A stretch of DNA of 64,000 nucleotides from Paraphoma chrysanthemicola (lineage: Eukaryota > Ascomycota > Dothideomycetes > Pleosporales > Phaeosphaeriaceae), in the NCBI GenBank assembly GCA_020744225.1, contig JAGMWG010000014.1:372001-436000 (forward strand), read 5' to 3'. Every line of letters begins with the position of its first letter. The stretch's first letter is position 1. The translations under genes and the position numbers were made by a program. Below, piece after piece: positions 23,192-34,659 of the stretch. The notes beneath the pieces were generated by a model. The model had not been told where the DNA came from and did not search any database. It saw nothing but the letters and a program-made list of their open reading frames with translations.

Positions 23192-24157
23192 ATGTCTTCC
23201 ACCTCCGGGAACAGCATCAAGGCCACGGTGCCCGACATCAGCGAACTTAATCGAGCGCACGTCGACGAGAAGGCGTCTAAGCGCAACAACGCCAGAATTT
23301 CCACATTGGCTGACGTCAAGGGCATCGACATCCGCAACTGGTGTGTCCAGTGGCGCACAACATTGCTCAAGGGCGAGCGCCTTCCCATCCTGATCGGTGA
23401 AGTCCAAGTCGCCGAGATCACGAAGCCGATGCTGAATGTGACATCGGTCAAGGCCAAAGAGCTCTGCAAGGCTGGTAAGATCGAGCTTCCCACATGCACA
23501 GACAAGGACGGTGTACTTCATCTGCTCGACTACCTCCTGTATGTCGCGAGCACCAAGCGCAAACCAGCGTTCATGAACAATCGCCTGTCGACCCACCAGG
23601 CGCTGTGCATCTGCGCGGCTGCTGCCCTCCTGGGCATGGACAAGTACGTCGACAACATCTACAAGATGTGCGAGGCCAAGCTTCGTGCTGACCCAGTGGA
23701 ATACGAAGACATCGATGCTATCCTAGCATTCGAGGAGCAGCACGCTCGGCTCTTCAAAATAGTCGTCAATGACTTGGCAACCCATATCTGGAACGACACG
23801 CTCCCTGACAAAGAGGACTTCGCCGCATACCAAGCCGAGAACCCTAACCTCGACGACGCTATCAAAGCCGCCAACGACGCTTATGCCGAGAAGGACTATC
23901 TTATGGCCACCCGTGAGCGACGTCGTGTGCGTCGCGAGGGGTACCAGGCTCGACGCAAGGAGCACGAGCAACGCTTCGAGGATCGGGGGGCAGAGTATAA
24001 GGCGCGCTGGGCTGCCAAAAACACAAAGAACGCGGCCTTGGAGAAGAGCTGTCGGGACAAGTCGTCCGGCGCCGTGGAAACGCGCAAGAAGTTTGACGCG
24101 AACGAACGTCGGCATTGGATTTCGACGCGCCAGTGCCAACCACCAAAGGGCTGCTAG
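23192..24157 (+). CDS. BTB-like hypothetical protein with coiled-coil tail (paralogue B)
   Basis: A single-exon 321-aa ORF with an ATG in good context (CCGCAATGT). It shares with paralogue A a central BTB-like helical region (DGVLHLLDYLLYVA, then AAAALLGMDKYVDNIYKMCEAKL, then EYEDIDAILAFEEQHARLF) and a charged Arg/Glu coiled coil ending QPPKGC. The shared order of motifs and the identical PKGC terminus show common descent, though most positions have diverged. A TATATAT element sits at 22995-23001. Related BTB-like families are expanded in some plant-associated Dothideomycetes; classical BTB proteins are cullin-3 adaptors, but the N-terminal fold here is too diverged to claim that. The antisense frames inside it are shadows. 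Confidence 0.75.
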   Translation: MSSTSGNSIKATVPDISELNRAHVDEKASKRNNARISTLADVKGIDIRNWCVQWRTTLLKGERLPILIGEVQVAEITKPMLNVTSVKAKELCKAGKIELPTCTDKDGVLHLLDYLLYVASTKRKPAFMNNRLSTHQALCICAAAALLGMDKYVDNIYKMCEAKLRADPVEYEDIDAILAFEEQHARLFKIVVNDLATHIWNDTLPDKEDFAAYQAENPNLDDAIKAANDAYAEKDYLMATRERRRVRREGYQARRKEHEQRFEDRGAEYKARWAAKNTKNAALEKSCRDKSSGAVETRKKFDANERRHWISTRQCQPPKGC

Positions 24158-24844
24158 CCGTGTCGCTGGTGGCTGGGTGTAGATTCGACGGTTTACATAC
24201 TATCGTGCAGCGAACACACGAATGCAGCAAAATTTCGAGAATGTTAATATACTGCGTTGATGTTGTGATTATATAACGTGACGTAAGATGCCAGGGATGA
24301 GCGGAGAATTGTGAGTAGTATGAATATCGGACAGAGACTGATATGTTCATGCGACGTTGTTTGCCTAAACCTGTGTTTGTGTCAGTAGGTTACACAATTC
24401 TGTTATATGCTTCAGCTATCCACGAGCTACCAATCGAACACTCAAAAAGACTTGTCGTCTTCCAGACTATGCCGTTAATTTTGTTTGCACATCTGCAAAT
24501 GGAGCGATGGCAATGTCGCTGCCTCAGAGTCATGGACAAGCGATGACCCGTACGAATTAGGTCGCGCACGCGATGTTGTTCAGTTCATTGTGTGCGACAA
24601 TGTTTCGTTGTAATAGATCTGACATGTCATTGACTTCAGTTCCGCGTGATATCGCGTTCCTTCCCCGCACGCACCACCCCCTGAAGCACTGGCGCCAAAA
24701 CACAAGACGCGTCGCATTTCGTCATCGCTGCCGACCAGGTCCATGCTGCGCGTTGTCGTCTAGTCCTTTCTCCCAGCACATACACTGGACTTCATAGATC
24801 ACACAATTTCCCACACGTTGTGATTGTCAGAGCACAGCAGCAAA

Positions 24845-25812
24845 ATGACCAAGCGCACGTCGGATCAGTTCGTGGCGATGGACGATGACGAACTCGAGTA
24901 TGAGCTTGAGAACATTCCTGTGACGGAGAGTTGTGATGTGGTGCGGTAAGTTGGCTGCGGATTGTTGCATTACCTTTGCTCTCAGATCTCTTTTCTCCGT
25001 CTCCATGAGCATGCTGTGAACGTCCTGTCATGTTTTCCTCTAACGCGTTCATGCGCCATGTCCCTAACCCCATCGCAGCCGCAAGATCCGCGCCCTTATC
25101 GACAACGGCGAGATGAAGGTCGGCGAATTCCAGAAAGCTATTGGCGTGAGTTCACCCACGTACTCGCGCTTCATGAGCCAGAATGGGCCGTACAAGGGCG
25201 CAGGGTCGGACGTATACATGTTGGCGTGGGCGTTCTTCAAGAAGCGCGAGCTGCGCGGTATCAAGACGGTAGCGAACAAGAAGGCTAAGAAGATTGAGCC
25301 TGGAGACAAAGATGCGGTGCCGAGCGTGCAAAATGTTGTGCTGGAAGGCGAGATGGAAGACAATGTGCCAGTGTTTGGTGAGTCTGCCTTCTTGTCCAGT
25401 GCGCTTGACATGCTAATGCAAGGCAGATACTTGTGACGAGATCCGCCGCAAAATTAATGCGCATCTCAAGAAGCCCGGCGTGACACAAGCCGCCTTCCTG
25501 CGCGACATTGCTGCACAATACCACACGGAGACCAAAAAACTGCAGTCCTCACAGCTCTCGGGTTTCCGATCGAAAAAAGGCCCGTATGCTGGCAATACAA
25601 GTGTCATATTCTACGGCGCCTATGTGTTCTTCGAGAAGCTGCGAATCAAAGAGAAGAAGCCGAAGAGCAAGAAGAGGCTCGAAATGGAAGAGGTACATGG
25701 AGCTTATGGCGGGTTGGACACGGACGGACGGTATGACCGCGTGCGGGCCATAACAGGTGAGAAGCTTGCCATGGATCAGTACGGGCAGTTGCGCGTTGCT
25801 AAACGATCTTGA
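24845..25812 (+). CDS. Protein with two tandem DUF7726-like domains
   Basis: Three exons, 24845-24945, 25079-25377 and 25427-25812, encode 261 aa; both introns keep frame (GTAAGT...CGCAG and GTGAGT...GCAG). The protein contains the same unit twice. Copy 1 (about residues 28-90) runs SCDVVRRKIRALI ... SRFMSQNGPYKGAGSDVYMLAWAFFKK. Copy 2 (about residues 134-205) runs TCDEIRRKINAHL ... LSGFRSKKGPYAGNTSVIFYGAYVFFEKL. I believe this is the fungal DUF7726 family, a small helical domain of unknown role resembling a helix-turn-helix; that naming is from memory. The N-terminus is acidic and the C-terminus Lys/Arg-rich, so a nuclear DNA-associated role is possible but unproven. Confidence 0.78.
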
Positions 25813-26153
25813 TCGATTCTCTGCAATCCTGCCATCGAGGCCCTTGTGGCGCATGGTACTCGCCAGCTAGTACGCGCCCTGTTTGTTTGTTAGTGTGATG
25901 GTGTCTCACTTGTCTGTCTCGTGGATTTCTTAGTTTGTATTGTGAGTGCAAATCGAAGATGCTCGCGCACCATGCCTGGATCGTCTCGCTTTCTGACTGC
26001 TATGTCCTTGATTATGTTGTTTCATTTTCGGTCGTGTGGCCTTATATGTACATGCCATATTTCGTCAATCGCTGACCCGAGTCGACTGACTTTTGGGTAA
26101 CCGCCCTGAACGCCGTTGCTGTGAATTGAACATTGGGTAAAGGCTTCTAGTGC

Positions 26154-26542
26154 CTAGAGCGATGCTGCAGCCTCCACTGCACCGGCCAGTTTGAACGTCT
26201 TCGGGCTCGACACGACAATTTCGACGGGGTAATTCCATTCCATCCACTTCGCCCAGCCTACACAGATATTAGCATCGTGGCTTCCTTCCAGAACTTGCCC
26301 AGTGACGTACCCCAGTAGGCGCATTTCCGGCCAAAGTATTTCCCAATGTAAGGCACCAGCACCATGGTCAGAAGTAGCTCCATCTGCTGCAATGACTCCC
26401 TCCACTCCCTTTCCGCATCGGACACGTATTCGTCATCGTCGACCGAGGAGCTTGTGGAGGAGGATGGCAGTGAGTCGATCTCGTCGGCCTCGGATGAGCT
26501 CATTGGCGGCTCGATGAAGCTCTCGCTGTTACTCATCGACAT
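26154..26542 (-). CDS. Mim2-like mitochondrial outer-membrane import protein
   Basis: Two minus-strand exons, 26542-26311 and 26257-26154, around a 53-bp intron (GTACGT donor, GCTAAT branch, GTAG acceptor) encode 111 aa. The N-terminal half is Ser/Asp/Glu-rich. The core EREWRESLQQMELLLTMVL, then VPYIGKYFGRKCAYWGWAKWM, is one hydrophobic helix bounded by charged residues and a Trp-rich segment. This matches my recollection of the Mim2 family, a partner of Mim1 that inserts helical proteins into the mitochondrial outer membrane. The gene is divergent from eIF2 beta with 371 bp between starts. An unrelated small single-pass protein remains possible. Confidence 0.65.
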
Positions 26543-26913
26543 GCTGTGGCGGTGTGCGGCTGGAGGATGAGTAAGGCGTTGGAAAGCGTCCGTAGCGGCG
26601 TGCTATCGGAGGCGCATGAAGGTCGCAGCAAGTGAATGACCTAGAAGATGCGCGATTGTCCCGCGTGTACTGGACGATGAGGAAGCCGCGGTGGCATGCA
26701 GCCAATGAGGGAAGGTGGGGCGCGGGACGCTGTGGCTGGTGCGGTGAACTCTTGGCGTGTCATGACTGTTCGCTGAACTCACCACTCGTGGTAAAAACAA
26801 GCCCGACTGCTTCACCACATCACGACGACTCCACAACACTTACTACCACCAAACCTTCATTGATAAGACCAAACACCGATACACGAGCGATCCACACAGA
26901 CACAACCGCAATC

Positions 26914-28163
26914 ATGGCCGACACTGTACGTCATTCTGTACCCCACGTTCACGGTCGAAATACATTGTTCCTCTGAGGACGCCTCCAAGCACACTGAGAC
27001 GGCGCGAACTGATTGTCTCACATCACATTTTTAGTACGAGTTACTAACACCGTCACAACAGGCCGATCTGCCCGAGCGCAAACCCCGCAAATCCGTCGCA
27101 TTCTCTGAAGGCGCTACAATCGTAGACAGCGACGGCCAAGTCACCGAGTCGAAGGAGATGAACGGCGGTAAGTCTACCGCGGAGAGCCACTCCGGTGAGC
27201 CTTCCACTCCGCCGACGGGTCAGGATACCTGCACACACAATAAGAATTATGGGCTGACAAGTTGTGATACAGACGGCGCAGACAAGGAGGTGGATGAGGT
27301 CACCGACATGTTTGCTGATCTCGCCAAGAAGGTGCGCAAAAGAATCTGTGAGCATAACGACTGGACACTAACAGATGAATAGAAGAAGAAGAAGTCTTCC
27401 AAGAAGAAGGAGGAAGGCGACGAGGACGCCGGCGAGGACGACTTCGCGGCACTCAAGAAAAAGAAGAAGTCGAGCAAGAAGAAGGTCGAGGACGACTTCG
27501 AGGCTAAGCTTGCCGCCGCTGGTGGCGACAAGGCAGAGGGCGAGGAGGAGGCGGCCGCTGCCGAACCAGAGGTGCAGGAGGGCGACATGATCAAGGGCAC
27601 CGGCATCTGGCAACACGAGGCGACCACGCCCATCTCCTACAATCTCCTCCTGAACCGCTTCTTCACACTCCTGCATTCACAACATCCCGACCTTGCCAAC
27701 ACGGGCACTCGAAGCTACAAGATCCCGCCGCCGCAGTGTCTGCGTGAAGGAAACAAGAAGACCATCTTCGCCAATATCGCCGAGATCTGCAAGAGGATGA
27801 AGCGTACTGAGGAGCACGTCACACAATTCTTGTTCGCCGAGTTGGGTACCAGCGGTTCCGTGGCTGGTGACCGTAGGCTAGTCATCAAGGGTCGCTTCCA
27901 GCAGAAGCAGATTGAGAACGTTCTTAGGCGGTACATTGTCGAATATGTCACCTGCAAGACATGCCGCTCGCCAGATACTGAGTAAGTTTTCCTCGGCTGA
28001 CGTTAGAAACTCGACTTGTGCTAACAACACATCTAGTCTGTCCAAGGGAGAGAATCGTCTCAATTTCGTCACTTGCAACAGCTGCGGTTCGCGTCGTTCG
28101 GTCCAAGCCATCAAGACTGGTTTCTCTGCACAGATCGGCAAGCGGAGAAGGCAGGTCGGCTAA
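26914..28163 (+). CDS. SUI3: Eukaryotic translation initiation factor 2 subunit beta
   Basis: Five exons, 26914-26925 (a 12-nt first exon, ATG plus three codons), 27062-27167, 27273-27331, 27383-27981 and 28037-28163, encode 300 aa in frame. The N-terminal half has two Lys blocks (KKKKSSKKK and KKKKKSSKKK), the known contacts for eIF5 and eIF2B epsilon; yeast has three. The conserved core begins near RSYKIPPPQCLREGNKKTIF and contains EEHVTQFLFAELGTSGS. The C-terminal C2-C2 zinc finger (CKTC and CNSC, 23 residues apart across the last intron) is intact. The protein is part of the eIF2 ternary complex that delivers Met-tRNAi. The acidic Glu/Ala linker between Lys blocks and core is long. Cytosolic housekeeping gene. 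Confidence 0.95.
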
Positions 28164-29435
28164 GCTGTCCATTCTCCCAATTGTCACGATTTTCACGGCG
28201 GTTTCACGAGTTTATTTCTCTTGGAACTCTGCTGCATGTTTGCTTCAAAAGGAATAACGGATTTGATGTCTCAATACGCGCAATGGTGTCCACGAGCATG
28301 TAGATTCCATACCCTGCTGCGGAAAGTCCGCAGAGGACGTGTATAGTTGATACAAATGAGATACTGACAGAAATTATGCTCTTCAAGTTGCGTGATGGCG
28401 GGTGGCGTGATGGATTTGCAGGACACAAGGACATGAAGCAAAGAGCAAGTCTTGCACACTTCAATACTCAAGGCTCCTCAGATACACAGTGAGCAAGTAG
28501 TGATAGTGATCATGCCAGAGGTCAGCGGAACTTTTTGTGGTCCGCCAATGTTGCGCTCGCGTGATGGCGACATTTTTCAACTAATACGCAGCGTAAACAC
28601 TACATCTTAGCACGTTCTAGCGCCTCTTGAAATTAGAAGTAGAAGGTAAAGTAACTAAATCAAGGTGTCGTCTTTAATTAACACTATCATTCACCTGACG
28701 CTAGTAGTTACTTTTTATACCTCATCTTTTCTATATTATATAAGATGGAGTAGAATTAGCCATACTGCTGTAGTATTTCGCGCTCGATGCCCTCGTGCCT
28801 ACCTTCCTACCTACCTGCCTAGTCTTCTCGTTCCTCCTCTTCTCCTTTTTCCGACCCCGGGAGCTTATGCTATGCCAACACGTGACACCCACAGACCCTT
28901 CCTCGAAGCCCTGCTCCTTGCACGTGACAACTATCTGGCCCTCCTCGCTCCACATCCTAATCGCTAACCACGCTAACCCCTCAGCGCTCGCTTTCTCATT
29001 CCTAGGTGATTTGTCCGTCCCACACTCCCACAATACAAAAATTATGGCTATACAATATACATAATTAGTGTACACTGCACCTGTGCAGTTCCAGTAAAGA
29101 CAACAATACTATTTTCTCCGCAAATTTTTCAACAAGCAGCGTAGATATATACGCCATTAGCTAGAATAGTAAAGACAGCATCTACGCAGTAGGCTAGAGG
29201 CCCTCAGTGTATTATTAAGGTTACGCTGCAAACGTAAACGCACACGAAGGTATTCAGGAGTGTCCTACCAGAGATGTCAAGGTGCAATAGTAGTATCTCG
29301 TTTTTTTGGGTTCTAAAGCTATTGCAGATCACCCAGTTATCGCTAAGTTGCGAACCGTATAAGTCCATCCTTCCCTTTACCTCCACCATCCATTACTTCC
29401 CACCCCACATCAGTGCGCTCAGCGTCACAACTCAC
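28164..29435. other. Convergent intergenic region with repeat remnant
   Basis: This lies between eIF2 beta and the aspartic protease. It is AT-rich in parts (about 28640-28760 and 29030-29170) and holds the repeat copy at 29133-29207. A second partial similarity (ATTTTTCAAC followed by GCAGCGTA) occurs near 28571-28595. No gene is supported. Confidence 0.5.
29133..29207 (-). repeat. Dispersed repeat copy 1
   Basis: About 75 bp collinear, without gaps, with the reverse complement of 37008-37081. Shared blocks at the same spacing are GCAGCG near one end, GCTAGA, AGTAAAGACAG, and AGAGGCCCTCA near the other. It is probably a remnant of an old transposable element. Confidence 0.6.
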
Positions 29436-30986
29436 TTACGCAATCCGCGCCCTGTAGAGCGACGGGTACCGCGCGAGCGCCGCCTCTTTGTTGACTAGCG
29501 ACGTCAACCCGATACGCGGAGCCACGGTGTACGCGTCATTTGAGACGAAGTCGTACACCGAGAAGACAGAGCGCAGGAACGGCACGCCTACAATTGAGTC
29601 GCCGAATGTGCGTGTCCAGGAGCCTAATGCAGCTTGGCACAGCTCAGTGCCGTTGCTATTCCCGTGCTTACCAGGGATGATCAAGTCGAGCGGGTCGACG
29701 GGGTACCAAGTCTCGCCATACTTCAGTTCTAGCAGCTGGGGAATCGAGCAGTCAAAGTAGATGTTCCGCTGGGCCTGGTAGACTGTGGGACCATTGAATG
29801 CGGCAGCGACGGCATCCAGGTCGTTGGGACGGAGGTAGATTAGCTGCCCGCCAGAGTCGAGGAAGGATAGGCTGCGGTTTTGTGAATCCAATACTGTTGA
29901 GTGTAGCGATTAGCTGGGAGTCGGTTAAGGGCTGGCGTGTGTGTGCTTACGGGCGCTGACTGGGATTTCCTTTCCGTTCATGCGGATGGCGGTCATTTGG
30001 ATGATCCAGCCCTGCAGATCAGGCGGAAAGTTCTCGAGGTTGTAGCTGTGGTCGGGTCAATATGCGGAACCGTGTTGTCTCTTTTGATCAACGACTTACT
30101 TTGGTGTGGGGAGGACCTCATGGTAGACTAGATCCGACTCCGCGCGACCAGCCTCGATACCTCCGAGGGTCAGGGTTCCCGTCTCCGGCGAATCGGGATC
30201 ACCAAGTCGAGGCACACTGATGGAGAAAAGCGGCTTGGCCAAGCTCCCGGAACGGAGGAGAGTGTCGAGGATCGGAAGACGATTATTGAAATAGTATTGC
30301 CGGGAGACATTCAGGAATCCCAAGCCGAGAACGCCGGAAAATGATGCCGATTGGAAGAAGTCCAGCGCGGTTTCATAAAGCAGTCCTATGAAATGGTTAA
30401 TCAAGGTTTGGACATGAAAGTACTGTTATCAAACGTACCAGTCGCAATTTTCGGAATGGTAATGTCTCCGAGGCCAACATCCATGAGGGACTGGTTGCCA
30501 AACACCGAACCGGTTCCAATAATAGTGAAGAAACTTTCATTCTTAACAAGGTCTTCTTGTCCCTAGCCACGAGGTCAATCTAACGTCGCAGAGCTGAGGT
30601 TCTACAGGAGCCATTATGCTCTGACAAGCGATACTTACAGTGAAGGTGTAGCGATTCTGAAGGCCATAACAGCCGCTTGAATTGTTGGTGTTATCGCATT
30701 CATCAGTTGCGACCATATGGTCAGAAGAACCAGTGTCCATAAGACATGGAAGCGTTTGACCACCAAAGTCGAGATCAACCTAATAATGTCAGCACATACC
30801 GCCTCAGCCTGGGAGTGCCGGGATATATGCCGTGTAATACTGATCGTCGACTCGATTTGATGGAATCTTGATTTCGAGGGTGCTGACTTGGCCTCGTTTT
30901 ACAAAGGGTTTTGGTGCTGCATATGTACTATGGCTGAGGCACAGTAGAAGTGCTACAACTGAAGACGCAGTCTGACGGGAATACAT
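29436..30986 (-). CDS. Secreted pepsin-like aspartic protease (possible defect at exon 1/2)
   Basis: Exons 2-6 are well supported on the minus strand: 30779-30639, 30562-30439, 30385-30100, 30045-29951 and 29893-29436. Exon 1 starts at 30986 with a good signal peptide (MYSRQTASSVVALLLCLSHS) and a Lys-Arg site likely to be a Kex2 cleavage point. The first catalytic motif is DTGSSD in exon 2 and the second is LDSGG in exon 6, so both active-site Asp are present. NXT/S sites suggest glycosylation. The family A1 enzyme would act outside the cell or at the wall. The exon 1/2 junction is odd: the frame meets TGA at 30804-30806, and a donor-branch-acceptor set is squeezed into 20 nt (30799-30780). 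No clean splice restores the frame, so this may be a pseudogene or an assembly error. Confidence 0.78.
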
Positions 30987-32564
30987 TGTGGCGCAAGATT
31001 CAACACACCAGGGAAGTGTGCAGCAGTGAGGTAGTGTTTGGGTGCAATATGACCTTTTATCTCAGAGAGCCGCACAGAGCCGATTGGATGATGATCTATG
31101 AATAGGCATGCACGATGCGACATGAATTCGAGATGCCTGCTAGAATCTGCTAGACAATGTGCATCCGTCGCATCGTGGGTTGATATTGTGTCTCGATTAG
31201 TGATGGTGCGTCTGGTATTATCGGCTTCTAGCCGGAGCTGGCAGCTGGTTTGGCGCATTCGAACGATCATCATAGACTAGGCAGGGCTCCATTATTGAAA
31301 TGTGTATGGTATTAATCCTTTCCTCGGCCTCTCCAGGGAACCAGAGAACGTCCGAGATGAAGCGGTGGAGGTAATATAAACGGCCCCGGGCCGACTTGGC
31401 ATCCGAAATATCCTCAGAGCCGCATAAGTTTCCCAAGTAAAATCAAGTAAAGAGATGTTCAAACAGCGCGAATTCGCCAATAGTTACTTATCTAACTACT
31501 ACTAGTGTGATGGAATCTCTCGGTGTCTTCCCATATTGATGTTCCTTGCCAATGACGCTAGTGTATATGCGTACTAGCGTCGGGCGCATCTATCCCCGCC
31601 CCGATGGAGTCGCTCTTATGTGGCAGAAGAAACTGCAGACAAGAGTGGTGCTTGAGATCCACGACAGCATTGACAACAGCCAGACATCACTCACCATTGA
31701 TCACAGTAACTACTGAAGGGCTCATAACCTTGCATAGTGTGCTTCGGCTTACTGTTAGATCAGCTTCTACGCTTACGCTATTATTGAGGCAGGCCGCGTC
31801 TCATCCGCGGCTTTTTTCTGCTACTTGAGAGAGTCGTCCATATAGAAGTATTCTTCGTAGTTGCCCAATAAATACGATCATTCTCACTCCTCTACAACTA
31901 GGTACTACTAACGTTTCGATTTTAAAAACAATTAGTTTAGTATTATATTATAGCTATTTAACTATTTCTTTGTTTAATAATATCTATACTTTTGTAGTAA
32001 CTTAATCAATTACTAAGTATACTTAAGAATAAGACAGGAAGATAATTGCTGGCGCCAGCAAATCAACAACGAGGTTGACGATTCCGCCGTGGGCGCTTGC
32101 TTCCCGCCTCCAGGCGCATGGACCCTGCATGTCGGTACTCGAAGCTCGCCAATATTCAGATTCACAGCTTAATTCGCAGCCATGAGATGTCCCTGGGAAC
32201 GTTGCAGGACATGCAGAAGATTCCAAATAAGCACATTGCGCATCAACATCGTTCGTGCTGACATGTCGTGCCAGGTTGGCGCATGCTTCGAGGCATCTTG
32301 GACCTTTGGATGCGGGGCGCTGATTCGGCGGCTCGAAATACCCCGCTAGCCAGCAGCTCTACCCATTGAGGCTGAGCAGCTTGACGCGAACCGCCAGCGA
32401 CCGAGAGGGCGGTTATATGCAAGCTGTGATCTTCTATTCTCCCGTAGACTAATCTGACACCCTTTGCTCTCCTTCCTTCTTGTTGTTGCCCAGAGAGTGA
32501 AGACGCGACGCGCACCAACAGCTTAATACTACAGTCATCCGAAGTACCGTGAGACGAAGCAGTC
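30987..32564. other. Divergent intergenic region with AT-rich patch
   Basis: About 1.6 kb between the aspartic protease and AIM24 starts. Bases about 31915-32030 are extremely AT-rich, which fits old repeat-induced point mutation of a repeat or simple-sequence drift. No coding frame is supported. Confidence 0.5.
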
Positions 32565-33995
32565 ATGTCAGGATTCCAGGGGAGCTCACCACCACCAGGC
32601 GGCAACTTCTATTCTCGTGAGTCGCATGATGGATTTCTGCTTGGAAAAGAGCTGACCAAGAGCAGCGCCGTCCGAGAAAGGCGGTGGATATGGTATGCAA
32701 CTCCTGACTGCTTTGTCGGCCTCGCGACTAACAATGAACAGACCCACAACAACAGCAACAACAAGGCCAGCAGCAGTACTTTGCGCCTCCCAGTAGCCAG
32801 CCCTACCCACCACCTCCGCCCGTGCAGCCAGCGCAGAACCACCAGTATCCGCCTCCGTCAGGTGCACAGCAGCCCCAGTACGCGCCGCCTCCCGACCACT
32901 CCCAACAACAACACTTCCCGCCACCAGGCGGCGCACACGCGCAACAGCAACAGCCGCAACAGTCACAATATGGCGCGCCAAGCCACAGCCCGCACCCAAG
33001 TGGTGCAGACCCACGCGCTTCGGTGCACGCAGGCATGTCTCCGCAGCAGCAGAGTCAGCAATCGATCCCACAACAGCCACAATATCAAGGCGCTGGACAA
33101 CAGCAGTTTCAGCAGCCGCAACAGGCCCAGCAGCCTCAATTCGCGGGTGCCGGTGCTGCAGTCCCAAGTACGACCGCTGACGACGTGGGCACGTTCAATG
33201 GAGGAAGTTACCGCGTGAGCCATAGGGACACCAACACCATTTTGACTGTGCAGTTGGCGGTCGGATGTCCCTTGACCGCGAAGCCTGGTCAGTACACCCC
33301 CTCCCACTCCAACGAGACCAGACCTCGCACCTCCAAGAGTACTTCAACATAATGCTGATTTCCCAAGGCGCCATGATCGCCATGTCCCCCACCATAACCC
33401 TCAAAGGTTCCATGAAATTCTCTCTCAAAAAAGCCCTCGTTGGCGGAGACATGACCAAATCCTCGTATACCGGCCCCGGCGAACTTCTGCTCGCCCCGGC
33501 CGCCATTGGCGACATCACCATCATCAAGCTCGGCGGCCACGAGCAGTGGAGCGTCGGCAAAGACGCGTTTCTCGCATGCACCCAAGGCATTGTGACCGAG
33601 TATAAGAGCCAGGGACTCGGCAAGGCCATGTTTTCCGGTGAGGGGCTGTTTGTGTATAAGATTAGCGGACAGGGGATTTTGTGGTGTACGAGTTTTGGTG
33701 CGATTATTCGCAAGGATGTAAGTGTTCAAACCTGGTGTCTTTTGTTTTTGCATGATTCTAACATTGGTGACAGCTGCAAAAGGACGAGAAATACATCATC
33801 GATAACGGACATCTTGTTGCCTGGAATTGCAAATACGTTCTCGAGCGCGTCGCGTCGGGCGGTATTCTGTCTAACATGCATGCTGGTGAGGGGTTGGTGT
33901 GTAAGTTCACAGGCCCCGGAACGGTGTTCATGCAGACGAGGAATGCACAAGCTTTCTCGGCGTGGTTGGCGGCGAATGCGACGGCGCAGGTGTAG
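32565..33995 (+). CDS. AIM24 family protein with Gln/Pro-rich N-terminus
   Basis: Four exons, 32565-32616, 32742-33287, 33368-33717 and 33774-33995, encode 389 aa; all junctions keep frame (GTGAGT, GTCAGT and GTAAGT donors). Residues 18-190 are low-complexity Gln/Pro/Tyr-rich sequence with runs such as PQQQQQQGQQQ. The AIM24 domain follows: VSHRDTNTILTVQL, then LTAKPGAMIAMSPTITLKG, a beta-rich fold, and a second half with HLVAWNCKYVLERV and GLVCKFTGPGTVFMQTR. Yeast Aim24 is a mitochondrial protein that supports MICOS; many fungal homologues with Gln-rich heads lack a presequence, as here. Location therefore remains open. The third intron falls inside the AIM24 domain. Confidence 0.9.
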
Positions 33996-34347
33996 TGACG
34001 GAAGAAATTCCCAGCGCTTGGAAAGGGCGAGGAAGAGAGGGATTGTGTTGCGAAGTATCCTAGGTAGTGTTTTACAGTGATGGAAGCGTGGAGTTTGCCA
34101 ATGGAATCTTGTTCAACGCCTGTTGTCACACCCTTTTGCAGTATGATAAGTCGCCTGTGTTTGATATTGACTCGATTTTCGCTCATTGTAGTCTACCGGC
34201 CACGAACGAGTGGACTGCATGAACTTCGACATCCCTAATCTCAGATTACTAATTGATCACAAGGTTCTTTCCTGACCCGTAGCCGTCAGTAGATCTCTAT
34301 GATCTTATGGTCTGCCATTGCAAACCACTTCTTAAAGTCGTCGAAGC

Positions 34348-34659
34348 TCATCGCAAAGCTATCAAACCAGCCGATCCGATTGTAATTTCCAACCGGCCAT
34401 TTGACAAGAAGAAGGCCGTGAAATCGGTGACCTTACCGTCTGCAATCCAACTACGTGACGAAAAGAGCGGCATTGCGTATACAGTCTCGAGACCGTGCGG
34501 GTGAGACCAATAATATGGCACCGAATCAATTGACTCATCCATGATGGCAGACCCGCACCGCAAGGACTCTATACTCCGCTGGGACTCTGCTGGTTCAGGT
34601 TCGAGGATGAAAACATCTGCAAAGCTCAGTTCTTCTCGACGACTTCCTGTCGGGTCCGG
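34348..34659 (-). pseudogene. C-terminal HET segment cut off by in-frame TAG
   Basis: Directly after the TAG at 34662-34660, the same frame stays open for 103 codons to TGA at 34348. It reads like the missing end of the HET protein, with YYWSHPHGLETVYAMPL and SSRSWIADGKVTDFTAFFLSNGR. No GT-AG intron that I tested removes the TAG and keeps the frame. Hence a nonsense mutation or a readthrough tail. Confidence 0.6.
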
